A stretch of 47,011 bases of DNA, from assembly GCF_900101745.1 (NCBI RefSeq), contig NZ_FNAD01000023.1, positions 42,249 through 89,259 of the forward strand, given 5' to 3'. Of the stretch, positions 38,914 through 46,893 are shown one piece after another. Made by a program: the position numbers and the translations under genes. Positions within the stretch are counted from its first letter, which is position 1. The number at the start of each line of letters is the position of its first letter. This DNA is from Glycomyces harbinensis (GTDB lineage: Bacteria; Actinomycetota; Actinomycetes; Mycobacteriales; Micromonosporaceae). Under the pieces are notes generated by a model. The model was not told the DNA's origin, did not search any database, and saw nothing but the letters and a program-made list of their open reading frames with translations.

Positions 38914-38943
38914 ACGTTCCGTTTCGCAGTGGTCACGGAACGT
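38914..38943 (-). terminator. Terminator after the aminotransferase gene
   Basis: acgttccgt (38914-38922) and acggaacgt (38935-38943) form a perfect 9-bp stem with 12-nt loop, 7 bp beyond the stop of the minus-strand aminotransferase gene. Confidence 0.65.
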
Positions 38944-38950
38944 GCGGCGA

Positions 38951-40045
38951 TCAGGCCCGGGTGGCCTCGACGGCCCTGGCGAGGCGCCGCACGCCCTCGT
39001 CGATCCGGTCGGCCTTGACGGCCGAGTACGCCAGTCGCAGGCAGGTCTCGCCGCCGTCGAGCACGAAGTCGGTGCCCTTGACGACCTGGACGCCCTCGTC
39101 GGCGGCGGCCGCGGCGACCTTCGCGCAGTCGACGCCCTCGCCGAGGTCGACCCACAGGAAGTAGCCGCCGTCGGGCACGACGAACTCGCTGCCGGGCAGG
39201 TGCGCGCGCAGTGAGGCGGCGAGCTGGTCGACCCGCTCCTCGAGCGCGTCCTTCACCGTCGCGATGGACCGGTCGAGCGCCCCGGAGGCCGCGAACTGGT
39301 AGATCGTGGCCTGCGCAAACATGTTCGGCGCGATGTAGGTGTTGGTCGCGGCCTCGGCGATCGTCTTGATGAGGCCGGCCGGGCCGACGAGGTAGCCGGT
39401 GCGCAGGCCGGGGCAGACGGTCTTGGAGAACGAGCAGGCGTAGACGACGCGGTTCTCGGCGTCCTGCTCCAGCATCGTCGGGTGCTGCTCGCCGCGGAAG
39501 CGGATGTCGTAGTACGGGTCGTCTTCGAAGATCGTGAAGTCGTACTCGTTCGCGAGCTGGAGCAGCCGGACGCGCTTGTCGCCCGAGAGCGACACGCCCG
39601 CCGGGTTCTGGAAGTTCGGGATGATGTGCGCGAGGGTCGGGCGCACGCCGCCCTTGAGCAGGGCCTCCAGTTCGTCGACGTCGAGCCCGTCGGCCTGGAC
39701 GCGGACCGGGTGCAGCTCGCCGCGGCGGTTGCGCAGGCCCAGGAGCGTCCGGTCGTAGGTGGGCCGCTCCACGATCACGGGGGAGTCGGGCTTGACGAGC
39801 TCGTCGAACAGGAACGCGTCGGCCTGCATCGAGCCGTTGGTGATGAGGACGTTCGCGGTCTGCACGCCGTGCTTGGCAGCGATCCACTCCCGCAGCGGGC
39901 CGTAGCCCACCGAGGTGCCGTAGCCGGTGACTCCGGCCGGATCGGCTTCGAGTGCCGCGACGGCGGCGGCCTTGAGGCCTTCGGTGTCGACGATGTCGAG
40001 CGACGGGGCGCCCCGGGAGAAAGAGATGACGTCGGTGTTCGGCAT
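38951..40045 (-). CDS. PLP-dependent aminotransferase (class I, MocR/2-aminoadipate type)
   Basis: A 364-residue fold-type I aminotransferase, close to the catalytic domain of MocR regulators and LysN/2-aminoadipate transaminases, without a DNA-binding domain. Motifs: ISFSRGAPSLDIVD (start), GYGTSVGYGPLREWIA (about 42-57), NGSMQADAFL, PNFQNPAGVSLS (about 144), EDDPYYDIRF (Asp to the PLP ring, about 172), SFSKTVCPGLRTGY with the PLP Lys (about 203), and LRLAYSAV (substrate Arg). The amino donor is not predictable. A leaderless promoter (TACGCT, 6 nt) fixes ATG 40045. Monocistronic. Confidence 0.9.
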   Translation of the reverse strand: MPNTDVISFSRGAPSLDIVDTEGLKAAAVAALEADPAGVTGYGTSVGYGPLREWIAAKHGVQTANVLITNGSMQADAFLFDELVKPDSPVIVERPTYDRTLLGLRNRRGELHPVRVQADGLDVDELEALLKGGVRPTLAHIIPNFQNPAGVSLSGDKRVRLLQLANEYDFTIFEDDPYYDIRFRGEQHPTMLEQDAENRVVYACSFSKTVCPGLRTGYLVGPAGLIKTIAEAATNTYIAPNMFAQATIYQFAASGALDRSIATVKDALEERVDQLAASLRAHLPGSEFVVPDGGYFLWVDLGEGVDCAKVAAAAADEGVQVVKGTDFVLDGGETCLRLAYSAVKADRIDEGVRRLARAVEATRA

Positions 40046-40057
40046 GACACCAGCGTA
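40043..40057 (-). promoter_or_regulatory. Leaderless -10 box for the aminotransferase gene
   Basis: On the minus strand TACGCT (40052-40057), 6 nt, ATG (40043-40045): the same hexamer and spacing as before moaA. Confidence 0.5.
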
Positions 40058-40465
40058 AGCGGCCCATAGGGCGGACGTCGAGCGGTATGAGCGCGGCTGA
40101 GGGCACGCTCACCGGGCGGCACGGCTGGTCAGGGCCGGTCACGCGCCGGTACGGCGCGGATCACGCGAGGGCGCGGCGCGTTGCGGGAGCCGGCGGTGCG
40201 CGCCGGCCCCGGGGAAGCGGCGGCGCCGCGCCGGGCCCGCGGCGCCCGCACACGGTCTCGTCGGGCCCCGGGACGGCGGCGTCAGCGATCCTCCATGCCG
40301 CCGCGGCGGCCGCCGCGATACGGTGCAAGAGGGGCCCGCGGGCCCTCGACGAGTTCTTGACGGTGCTGTAGAACATGCGGTCCCGCAAGCGGAAAGCCGC
40401 CGCGCCCGTCCTCCGCGGACGGTCGGCGGCGGCGCCCCGCCGGCGGGCCCCGAAGGAGGAGGACG
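40046..40465. other. GC-rich gap upstream of the PEBP gene
   Basis: 420 bp between divergent genes. It contains gggcccgcgggccc (about 40334-40347) and an imperfect long hairpin just before the PEBP ribosome site (about 40397-40435: ccgtcc/ggacgg plus gccgcc/ggcggc), which could attenuate the PEBP-thiolase transcript. No gene was accepted. Confidence 0.5.
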
Positions 40466-40984
40466 ATGACGTCGCTCGATCGCACGAGAGCCCCCTGGCC
40501 CTACGATTTCCTTCCCCCGCTGCCGTCGTTCACGGTGGCCTCGAACGACGTCGCCGACGGCGCGACCCTGCCGCAGGCCCAGGTCGCGGGGCAGGACGTC
40601 TCGCCGCACCTGGCCTGGTCGGGCTTCCCCGCCGAGACGGCCGCGTTCGCCGTCACCTGCTTCGACCCCGACGCGCCGACCGGCTCGGGCTGGTGGCACT
40701 GGATGCTGCTGGGCCTGGACGCGTCGGTCACCGAGCTGCCGACCGGCGCCGCGGCCGCCCCGCCGGCGGGCGCCGTGCAGTTGCGCAACGACTCCGGCGC
40801 GGTGGGCTTCGCCGGGGCCGCGCCGCCGCCGGGCGACCCCGACCACCGCTACCTGTTCGCCGTCCACGCCCTGAAGGCCCCCGTCGAGGTCGACCCGGGC
40901 TCCTCGATGGCGGTGGGCGCCTTCCACCTCACGTTCAACGCGATCGCGCGGGCGGTCATCGCGCCGGTGTACCGCAATGGCTGA
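40466..40984 (+). CDS. YbhB/YbcL family PEBP-like protein
   Basis: A 172-residue phosphatidylethanolamine-binding-protein fold. Conserved parts: [12 protein letters not shown] (about 50), [20 protein letters not shown] (about 70-89, the DPDxP and GxxHW anion-binding motifs) and [13 protein letters not shown] (about 130). No signal peptide, so cytosolic. The family's role in bacteria is unclear. It has a very strong ribosome site (aaggaggagga). Its stop lies 8 nt inside the thiolase gene, so the two genes are translationally coupled, an unusual pairing. Confidence 0.9.
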   Translation: MTSLDRTRAPWPYDFLPPLPSFTVASNDVADGATLPQAQVAGQDVSPHLAWSGFPAETAAFAVTCFDPDAPTGSGWWHWMLLGLDASVTELPTGAAAAPPAGAVQLRNDSGAVGFAGAAPPPGDPDHRYLFAVHALKAPVEVDPGSSMAVGAFHLTFNAIARAVIAPVYRNG

Positions 40985-42134
40985 GGCCGTGATCCTGGCC
41001 GCCGCCCGGACCCCGCTGGGACGCCGCGGCGGCATCCTCGCGGGCGTCCACGCCGTGGACCTCGCCGCGCACGCGATGAACGCGGCACTGCTGCGGTCCG
41101 GGCTCGGACCCGACGCGGTCGACGACGTCATGTTCGGCTGCGTCTCGCAGGTCGGCGAGCAGTCCTGGAACATCGGCCGCAACGCGGTGCTCGCCGCGGG
41201 CTGGCCCGAGGCGATCCCGGGAACCACCATCGACAGGCAGTGCGGTTCGAGCCAGCAGGCGGTCGCGTTCGCGGCCGCGGCGGTCCTGGCCGGGCACGCC
41301 GACGTCGTCGTCGCGGGCGGGGTCGAGTCGATGACGCGCGTCCCGATGGGGTCGAACGTCGGCGCGGGCGCGGGCGAGCCGTACGGTCCGGCGGTGCGCG
41401 AGCGCTATGCCGCGAGCGTCGACGCCGAAGCGGCGGTGCCGTTCAACCAGGGCGTGGCCGCCGAGCTGGTGGCCGAACGGTACGGGATCGGCCGCGAAGC
41501 GATGGACGCATTCGCGCTGGCCAGCCACGAGAAGGCTGCTGCGGCGAGCGACAAGGGCGCGTTCGCGGTCGAGATTTCACCGGTGGCGGGCGCGGCGGCC
41601 GACGAGGGGATCCGGCGGGACACGAACATCGCGAAGCTCGCCGGGTTGAAGCCGGCGTTCACCGCCGACGGCTCGGTGACGGCCGGGTCGTCCTCGCAGA
41701 TCTCGGACGGGGCCGCGGCCCTGGTGATCACCACCGACGAGCACGCGCGGCGGCTCGGGGTGCGGCCGCTGGCGCGGATCGCGGCGGCGTGCGCGGTCGG
41801 GTCGGACCCGGTGCTCATGCTCGACGGTCCGATTCCGGCGACGGCGAAGATCTTGCGGCGCACCGGACTCGACCTCGACGAGATCGACGTGTTCGAGGTC
41901 AACGAGGCGTTCGCGGCGATTCCGCTCGCGTGGCTCGCCGAGACCGGCGCCGACGAGGAGCGGCTCAACCCGCGCGGCGGGGCGATCGCGCTCGGGCACC
42001 CGCTGGGGGCGTCGGGTGCGCGGCTGGCCGCGACGATGCTGCACTACATGCAGGACACCGGGTCGCGGCGCGGCCTCCAGGTGATGTGCGAGGGCGGCGG
42101 CATGGCGAACGCGACGGTCTTCGAACTCCTGTGA
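40977..42134 (+). CDS. Acetyl-CoA C-acetyltransferase (thiolase)
   Basis: A 385-residue thiolase. Catalytic residues: Cys in [15 protein letters not shown] (about 88), His in [11 protein letters not shown] (NEAF motif, about 315), His in [13 protein letters not shown] (about 340), and second Cys in [14 protein letters not shown] (about 373). It cleaves or forms 3-ketoacyl-CoA, in fatty-acid breakdown or acetoacetyl-CoA synthesis. All active-site parts are present. ATG 40977 overlaps the PEBP gene by 8 bp. Downstream the transcript meets repeat copy E and crgA from the other side. The chain-length choice cannot be read from sequence. Confidence 0.94.
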   Translation: MAEAVILAAARTPLGRRGGILAGVHAVDLAAHAMNAALLRSGLGPDAVDDVMFGCVSQVGEQSWNIGRNAVLAAGWPEAIPGTTIDRQCGSSQQAVAFAAAAVLAGHADVVVAGGVESMTRVPMGSNVGAGAGEPYGPAVRERYAASVDAEAAVPFNQGVAAELVAERYGIGREAMDAFALASHEKAAAASDKGAFAVEISPVAGAAADEGIRRDTNIAKLAGLKPAFTADGSVTAGSSSQISDGAAALVITTDEHARRLGVRPLARIAAACAVGSDPVLMLDGPIPATAKILRRTGLDLDEIDVFEVNEAFAAIPLAWLAETGADEERLNPRGGAIALGHPLGASGARLAATMLHYMQDTGSRRGLQVMCEGGGMANATVFELL

Positions 42135-42180
42135 ACCGCAATAGCGGATGAATCCGGAAATATCCTGATAAATCCGCCCT

Positions 42181-42222
42181 TAGGGACCCCTGGTGCGAAG
42201 TTTACGCCGGGGGTCCGACATG
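42181..42222 (-). repeat. Dispersed intergenic repeat, copy E
   Basis: On the minus strand box 1 is TGTCGGACCCCCGG and box 2 is AGGGGTCCC. The two boxes can pair (ggacccc/ggggtcc) with a 19-nt loop, so this copy, 47 bp after the thiolase stop, may act as a terminator. Confidence 0.55.
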
Positions 42223-42271
42223 TACTTCGCGCCGGGATACGCGAGGAGTCCTCAAGCGGCTGGGGCGGGGG

Positions 42272-42532
42272 TCAGCGCCACTTCGAGAGGACGAGCAGGG
42301 CGGCGACCATGCAGGAGAAGCCGACGGCCAGGTTCCAATAGCCCCAGGCGGCGACCGGGTAGGCCATGCCCGAGAGATAGAAGAGCGTCAACCAGCCGAT
42401 GCCGATCACGATGAGGGCGACGGCGGTGATCGGCACCCATGTCGGGCTCGGCTCGTAGCTCTCACCTGCGGTGGTGGTAGAGCCCGTGGAGCTCGAGTAG
42501 ACCTTCTTCTTGCGCACGCGTGACTTCGGCAT
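42272..42532 (-). CDS. crgA: Cell division protein CrgA
   Basis: An 86-residue two-helix membrane protein of the CrgA family, which in Streptomyces and Mycobacterium helps coordinate FtsZ, FtsQ and PBPs at the septum. The basic N-terminus MPKSRVRKKKVY, the PSPTWVPITAVALIVIGIGW helix 1 (about 31-50), LFYLSG and the NLAVGFSCMVAALLVLSKWR helix 2 are typical. ATG 42532 has GGAG 8 nt upstream; an upstream in-frame extension was rejected because the family starts at MPKS. A -10-like TACCCT (42569-42574, minus strand) precedes it. It stands in the ppiA-crgA-trpG order known from the oriC region. Confidence 0.93.
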   Translation of the reverse strand: MPKSRVRKKKVYSSSTGSTTTAGESYEPSPTWVPITAVALIVIGIGWLTLFYLSGMAYPVAAWGYWNLAVGFSCMVAALLVLSKWR

Positions 42533-42908
42533 CGACGACTCTCCAACTGAGGGACATGTCCGTGCTCCAGGGTACCGTCCGCCGGTGACGCCCCGTCCGC
42601 GCGGCATCGCGTAGCTCACACTCCGCGGGTGAGCTGCCGGAGCGCTCCCCCGCGCGCCCGATCGGGGCCTCGGCGGGGCTGTCGGCGGGCAGGGGCGGGC
42701 GACTCGCGGGCCCCGGGGTCGGGCCCCCGGTCGACAATGGTGCCCCGCGGGTGCGACATTCCGGACGGGCGGGGCTTCGAACAGGCCGCACGCCGCCCGT
42801 ACGGGCGATAGTCGGGTTCGCGGTGCATCGCCGGGATGGCCTCGCGCGTTATGGTTACGACATCATCCAGGCGTTGAGTACACGGGCACGACGGAGGGAA
42901 CGTTCCAG
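42533..42908. other. Divergent gap between crgA and the sortase gene
   Basis: 376 bp with a ggacatgtcc palindrome (42552-42561), a minus-strand -10-like TACCCT, and repeat copy C. No gene seen. Confidence 0.55.
42721..42760 (-). repeat. Dispersed intergenic repeat, copy C
   Basis: On the minus strand: TGTCGCACCCGCGG, then GGCACC and ACCGGGGGCCC. About 16 of the first 20 bases match copy A, and box 2 is identical to copy A's. Confidence 0.6.
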
Positions 42909-44201
42909 GTGAGCGATCAGGACTGGTCCCCCTTCGCGAACGAGCCGCCGTCGCGGCCGCCGCAGGGGCCCGCCGCGGGCGAGCCGCCGTCGCGGCCGCA
43001 GCCGACGGCGGGATCGCAGCCGCCGGCGAATCCCCTCGCCGCCGAGCCCCCGCCGGGCCCGCCGCCGGGGGCCGCCCCGAGCCCCGGACGCGCCAGCGTC
43101 CCCGGCCCGAGCGGTCAGGCGAAAGTCCCCCCTCCCGGCCCCGACCCTCGCGCGGTGCCCTCGCCGCCGGGCTCGCTCCCGCCCAGGCCCAACGGGTCCC
43201 GGCCCGCCCCCGGCCCCCGCCCGGACCCCGGCCCCGCCTTCGCCCCGCCCCCGCAGGCCACCCCGCCGCCCCAGACCTCCCCGCCGAAGCCGGTTTCGCC
43301 GCCCGCGTCGTTCGCGGCCACCCCGCCGCCGGCCGCACCGGACTTCGACACCACCACCGCGCTCCGCCCGCCGGGCCTCGCGAAGGCCGCGACCGCCCCG
43401 CTGGTGCCCGAGCCCGACGGGACCGCGATCCTCCCGGTGATCCCCGCCGACGACATGCCCGCGCCTCCCGGCGCCGACAGCGCCGTCCGCAAGAAGCGCT
43501 CGGTCAAACGCCACCGGGGCGATGCCGGGGGCCTGCGCGGCACCGTCCGCGGCCTGGGCGAAGCGCTCATCACCCTCGGCGCGGTCGTCCTCCTCTACGC
43601 CGGCTACGAGGTCTTCGGCGTCTCCGGCGAGATCAACAACGAGCAGGAGACCCTCTCCACCGACCTCGACACGATCTGGGACAGCGGCGAGGAGGAGGGC
43701 GTCGACGGCGCGCCCGTCCCCGAACTCGGCGACGCCTTCGCCCGCATGTGGGCCCCCGACATCCGCGCCGAGTCCTGGACCCTCGTCGAGGGCACCGAGC
43801 CGGCCGACATCGAGTACGCCCCCGGCCGCTACCTCGACGGCGCCTACCCCGGCGAGCAGGGCAACTTCACCCTCGCCGGCCACAACGTGCCCGCGATCTT
43901 CCAGAAGATCCGCGACCTCGAACCGGGCGACAAGATCGTGATCGAGACCAAGGAGAACTTCTACGTCTACGAGGTCCAGGAACACGAGGTCGTCAACGAG
44001 ACCCAGGTGGACATCACCGCCCCGGTCCCCGGCGAGCCCGGCTCCGAGCCCGGCGACGAGGACTACTGGCTGACCCTGTTCACCTGCCACCCGCTGTGGG
44101 ACAACTACGAGCGATACGTCGTCTACAGCCAGCTGGTGGAAACGATCGAACGCGACCCCGAGGGCGACCTTCCCCCGGCCGCCATCGACCCGGAGGTCTG
44201 A
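42909..44201 (+). CDS. Class E sortase with long Pro-rich N-terminus
   Basis: A 430-residue membrane transpeptidase. Residues 1-195 are Pro/Ala-rich and disordered (cytosolic), one membrane helix follows (about 218-240), then the sortase barrel: NFTLAGHNVPAIFQ with catalytic His (about 323), DLEPGDKIVIET, and LTLFTCHPLWDNYERYVVYS with catalytic Cys (about 394) and Arg. This TLxTCxP...R pattern is sortase; the class E call rests on the neighbourhood (crgA, trpG) and GC-rich Actinobacteria, where class E recognises LAxTG-type signals. GTG 42909 has GAGGGAA upstream. Substrates are not evident in the window. Confidence 0.9.
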   Translation: MSDQDWSPFANEPPSRPPQGPAAGEPPSRPQPTAGSQPPANPLAAEPPPGPPPGAAPSPGRASVPGPSGQAKVPPPGPDPRAVPSPPGSLPPRPNGSRPAPGPRPDPGPAFAPPPQATPPPQTSPPKPVSPPASFAATPPPAAPDFDTTTALRPPGLAKAATAPLVPEPDGTAILPVIPADDMPAPPGADSAVRKKRSVKRHRGDAGGLRGTVRGLGEALITLGAVVLLYAGYEVFGVSGEINNEQETLSTDLDTIWDSGEEEGVDGAPVPELGDAFARMWAPDIRAESWTLVEGTEPADIEYAPGRYLDGAYPGEQGNFTLAGHNVPAIFQKIRDLEPGDKIVIETKENFYVYEVQEHEVVNETQVDITAPVPGEPGSEPGDEDYWLTLFTCHPLWDNYERYVVYSQLVETIERDPEGDLPPAAIDPEV

Positions 44202-44202
44202 C

Positions 44203-44511
44203 GTGTACTCGTGGATCTGGAGCAAGCTCCCGTTCGGCCTGCCCGGCAAGATCGCCGGCTCGGTCGCGCTCGGCGCGGGCACGGTCGCCCTGCTGTGGTT
44301 CGTGCTGTTCCCGGCGATCCGACCGCACATGCCCTGGAGCAACGTCGACCCCGCGGGCGGCGTGAACGTCGAGCAGCCCGAGGACGGCGGCGCCGACGCC
44401 GAGTCGCCCACGTGCACGCCCGGCGTGGACTGCCAGGGCACCGGATTCGACCCCGACGACTGGCAGACCGCGCAGTCGCCGGGCGGGGAGTCGAGCGAGG
44501 ACGCCGATTGA
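44203..44511 (+). CDS. Small membrane protein following sortase E
   Basis: A 102-residue protein starting with GTG one base after the sortase stop, so co-translated. One hydrophobic segment (about 15-40: KIAGSVALGAGTVALLWFVL), then PAIRPHMPWSNVDPAGGVNV and an acidic tail with two Cys (CTPGVDCQGTG). Small proteins of this type regularly follow class E sortases near trpG in Actinobacteria; function is unknown. The extracellular Cys pair may form a disulfide. A partner role for the sortase is inference from position only. Confidence 0.8.
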   Translation: MYSWIWSKLPFGLPGKIAGSVALGAGTVALLWFVLFPAIRPHMPWSNVDPAGGVNVEQPEDGGADAESPTCTPGVDCQGTGFDPDDWQTAQSPGGESSEDAD

Positions 44512-44574
44512 GCCGGGCCGAACCTTTGGGGCGCACGGTGGGGCGCGCGCCGGAACGCATTCGGGAACGCACCG

Positions 44575-45165
44575 ATGAGTAGCGTGCTGGTCGTCGACTT
44601 CCGCGACTCGTTCGTCCACACCATCGTCTCCTACCTGCGGGCGCTGGGCGCCAAGGTCGAAGTGCGTCGCTCCGACCGGACGGACGCCGACGAGGCCGAG
44701 CGGCTGCGCCCCGCCGGGCTGCTGCTCTCGCCCGGGCCCGGACGCCCCGACGAGGCCCGCCTCGGCCACGAACTGCTCGACCGCTTCGCCGGCGCGGTCC
44801 CCGTCCTCGGGGTCTGCCTGGGCCACCAGGTGATCGCCGAGCACTGGGGCGCGATCGTCTCGCGCGCGGCCGAGCTGCGGCACGGCGAGACCTCCCCGAT
44901 ACGCCACGACGGCGCGGGCGTCTTCGCCGGACTCGCGAACCCGTTCACCGCCACCAGGTACCACTCGCTCGCGGTCGAGCCCGCGAGCGTCCGCGACCCG
45001 CTCACGGTGAGCGCCACCAGCGAGGACGGCACCGTCATGGGCCTGCGCCACCGCACCGTCGACGTCGAGGGGGTGCAGTTCCACCCCGAGTCGATCCTCA
45101 CCGAGGACGGCAGCGCCCTGCTCGGCAACTGGCTGCGCCGCGTCGAAGACGCCAAGGGCGCGTAG
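44575..45165 (+). CDS. Glutamine amidotransferase (TrpG/PabA type)
   Basis: A 196-residue class I glutamine amidotransferase that gives ammonia from glutamine to anthranilate or aminodeoxychorismate synthase. Motifs: VVDFRDSFVHTIVSYLRALG, LLLSPGPGRPDE (oxyanion region), GVCLGHQVIAEHWGA with the catalytic Cys (about 81), RYHSLAVE, and GVQFHPESILTEDG with His and Glu (about 169-171). TrpG and PabA cannot be separated by these motifs. Position after crgA/sortase is that of Rv0013 (trpG/pabA). ATG 44575 has a modest GGGAA upstream. The synthase partner (TrpE/PabB) is not here. Confidence 0.92.
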   Translation: MSSVLVVDFRDSFVHTIVSYLRALGAKVEVRRSDRTDADEAERLRPAGLLLSPGPGRPDEARLGHELLDRFAGAVPVLGVCLGHQVIAEHWGAIVSRAAELRHGETSPIRHDGAGVFAGLANPFTATRYHSLAVEPASVRDPLTVSATSEDGTVMGLRHRTVDVEGVQFHPESILTEDGSALLGNWLRRVEDAKGA

Positions 45166-45330
45166 CGGACCGCGCGGCGGCCCGGTTCGGCGAACGTCCC
45201 GCCGCGGACGCCGCGGCGAGCGCTTGCGGCCCGTCCCCGGGCGTCGAAGCCGAGGCCCCGCCGACGCGTCGCCTAAGCTGGGCTTCGCAAGCGGCGGCGC
45301 CGGAGCCGTCCGGCATCCGGGGGACCGCAC

Positions 45331-45774
45331 ATGACGCAAGGGGACTGGAATCCTCGCCGAGGGCCCGGCGGCTCCGCGTTCGCCGGGATCCTGCTCCTGC
45401 TGGTCGGCGCCTGGCAGGTCTTCGTCGGGTACGCCGTCGCCAGCGGCGAGGCGTTCGTGTTCACCGGCGGCGGGTACTGGTACCGGGCCGACAACACCGG
45501 CTGGGGCTGGGTCAGCATCGCGATCGGCCTGGCCGCCATCGTGATCGGGCTCGCGCAGTGGGGCCCGGGCCGAATCTTCGAGCCGCTGCGGCGCAGTCCC
45601 GTCCCGGCGCTCCTGGTCGCGGTGGTCTCCGCGATGAACCAGTTCTTCCTCGCGCCGCAGTACCCGCTGTGGGCGGCGCTGGTGGTCGCCGTCGACGTCT
45701 TCATCATCTGGGACCTCGCCACGCGCACCCGCCCCACCGGCGGCGGCGAGGAGCCCGGCCGCTACACCCGATAG
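45331..45774 (+). CDS. Four-helix membrane protein (DUF7144-like)
   Basis: A 147-residue protein with four hydrophobic helices (about 15-35, 60-80, 90-108, 112-130). SAFAGILLLLVGAWQVFVGY, the YWYRADNTGWGWVSIAIG stretch and IVIGLAQW are typical of a widespread actinobacterial membrane family (I believe DUF7144). Function unknown. ATG 45331 follows gggga. A -10-like TAAGCT lies about 60 bp upstream. It occupies the place where pknB or other division genes follow trpG in better-known genomes. Confidence 0.82.
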   Translation: MTQGDWNPRRGPGGSAFAGILLLLVGAWQVFVGYAVASGEAFVFTGGGYWYRADNTGWGWVSIAIGLAAIVIGLAQWGPGRIFEPLRRSPVPALLVAVVSAMNQFFLAPQYPLWAALVVAVDVFIIWDLATRTRPTGGGEEPGRYTR

Positions 45775-45832
45775 GACGCATCCGGTTCGCCGTTCGCCCC
45801 CGCGGGAGCGCGGGACCTGGCACGGTGGATTG

Positions 45833-46777
45833 ATGGGCGGACGTTCGATCATCAAAGCCGCCAAGCGGTACGGCGCCGAGAGCCGCGGCGACGCCGCGGC
45901 GGCCCTCACCTACTACTCGGTGCTGTCGCTGTTCCCGGCGATCCTGGTGGGCACCTCCCTCATCGGGCTGCTCGACGAGGACGCGACCGCTTCGCTCCTG
46001 GACGGCATCGCCTCGCTGGCTCCCGCCGAATCCATGTCGATCATCGAGGACGCCGTGGCGCGTCTCCAGATGAACCCGGCCGCGGCCGGGTTCGTCGCGC
46101 TCGCGGGTCTGGTGGCGGCGCTGTGGGCGGCCTCGAACTACGTGGCCGCGTTCTCGCGGGCCCTCAACGCGGTCAACGGGACCGGGGAGACGCGCAAGTG
46201 GTGGACGGTCCTCATCGTGCGGGTCGTGCTCACCCTCGTGGTGGGCGCCCTGACGGCGGTGTGCGCGGTGGTGGCGGCGACCGGCGGTTCGGTGGCGCGC
46301 GCGATCGGGCGCGCGGCGGGCGCCGACGAGGCGGCCGCGACGGTGTGGACCTGGGTGAAGTGGCCCGTGATCACGGTGCTGGTCGTCGTGATCGTGGCGC
46401 TCCTGTACTGGCTGGCGCCGGCGAAGCGCTCGCGTTTTCGGGAGCGGGCGGCGGGCGCGGCGCTGGCGGTGGTGCTGTGGCTGGCGGCCTCGGCCCTGTT
46501 CGGTCTGTATGCGGCGTCTTTCGCGAGCTACGACGAGACGTACGGCGCGCTCGGCGGCGTGATCGTGTTCCTGGTGTGGCTGTGGATCACCAACGCGGCC
46601 TTGCTGTTCGGGTCCGAGTTCAACGCCACCGCCGACCCGGAGGCCGACACGGCGGGCACCGCCGAAGGCGAGGCGGGCGAACCGAGCGCGACCGAGGATG
46701 ACGGCGGCGGCGGTGACGGTGACGGTGACGGTGACGGCGATGCTTCCGGCAACCCGGGGCGTACCGGCCATCCCTAA
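45833..46777 (+). CDS. YihY/virulence factor BrkB family membrane protein
   Basis: A 314-residue protein with about six membrane helices. Family marks: GDAAAALTYYSVLSLFPAIL (about 20-39), VAALWAASNYVAAFSRALNAVN (about 95-115), LYWLAPAKRSRFRERAAGAA (about 190), FASYDETYGALGGVIVFLVWLWI (about 225-250) and NAALLFGSEFNA. Once called RNase BN, now regarded as a membrane protein of unclear role. The C-terminal ~50 residues are acidic and end in a GDGDGDGD run coded by ggtgac repeats (about 46711-46740). ATG 45833 is preferred to TTG 45830. A hairpin lies 10-40 bp after the stop. Confidence 0.9.
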   Translation: MGGRSIIKAAKRYGAESRGDAAAALTYYSVLSLFPAILVGTSLIGLLDEDATASLLDGIASLAPAESMSIIEDAVARLQMNPAAAGFVALAGLVAALWAASNYVAAFSRALNAVNGTGETRKWWTVLIVRVVLTLVVGALTAVCAVVAATGGSVARAIGRAAGADEAAATVWTWVKWPVITVLVVVIVALLYWLAPAKRSRFRERAAGAALAVVLWLAASALFGLYAASFASYDETYGALGGVIVFLVWLWITNAALLFGSEFNATADPEADTAGTAEGEAGEPSATEDDGGGGDGDGDGDGDASGNPGRTGHP

Positions 46778-46787
46778 CCCCCACCCT

Positions 46788-46817
46788 CCCTGGGGAAAGG
46801 TAGTCCCACCTTCCCTC
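46788..46817 (+). terminator. Probable terminator after yihY
   Basis: ggggaaaggt and acctt-ccc can pair around agtccc, with one bulge, 12-40 bp after the yihY stop codon. Confidence 0.5.
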
Positions 46818-46831
46818 GGGGGTCCGACAGG
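46808..46831 (-). repeat. Possible dispersed intergenic repeat, copy F (partial)
   Basis: On the minus strand box 1 reads CTGTCGGACCCCCGAGGGA, matching copy E at about 16 of 20 bases. Box 2 is not conserved. Partial or degraded copy. Confidence 0.35.
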
Positions 46832-46893
46832 AACCGCGCCCCGCGGTCCCCGTGTCATCCGAAAGGGGTAACGGCTGCCCACGCAGACGCGGC

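Larger units (their letters stand above)
38553..38950. other. Hairpin-rich non-coding gap
   Basis: 398 bp between convergent genes, without a convincing gene. It holds a GC hairpin (38680-38706, 13 bp with one G-U pair), a ttcac-N5-gtgaa palindrome (38847-38860 area), and two successive stems with 12-nt loops (38872-38903 and 38914-38943). Confidence 0.6.

Noticed and set aside
38553..38950. A tRNA or other structured RNA gene, as found near ppiA in some Actinobacteria
   Set aside because: No cloverleaf with a T-loop GTTCRANNC or an acceptor stem could be drawn; only simple stem-loops are present.
40161..40388. A 75-codon minus-strand frame starting [14 protein letters not shown]
   Set aside because: No ribosome site and a long Ala/Arg run; it lies in a hairpin-rich gap and shows no family.
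42855..44624. A 589-codon frame opposite the sortase gene
   Set aside because: The plus strand carries a full sortase with catalytic His, Cys and Arg; the antisense translation is low-complexity Gly/Arg.
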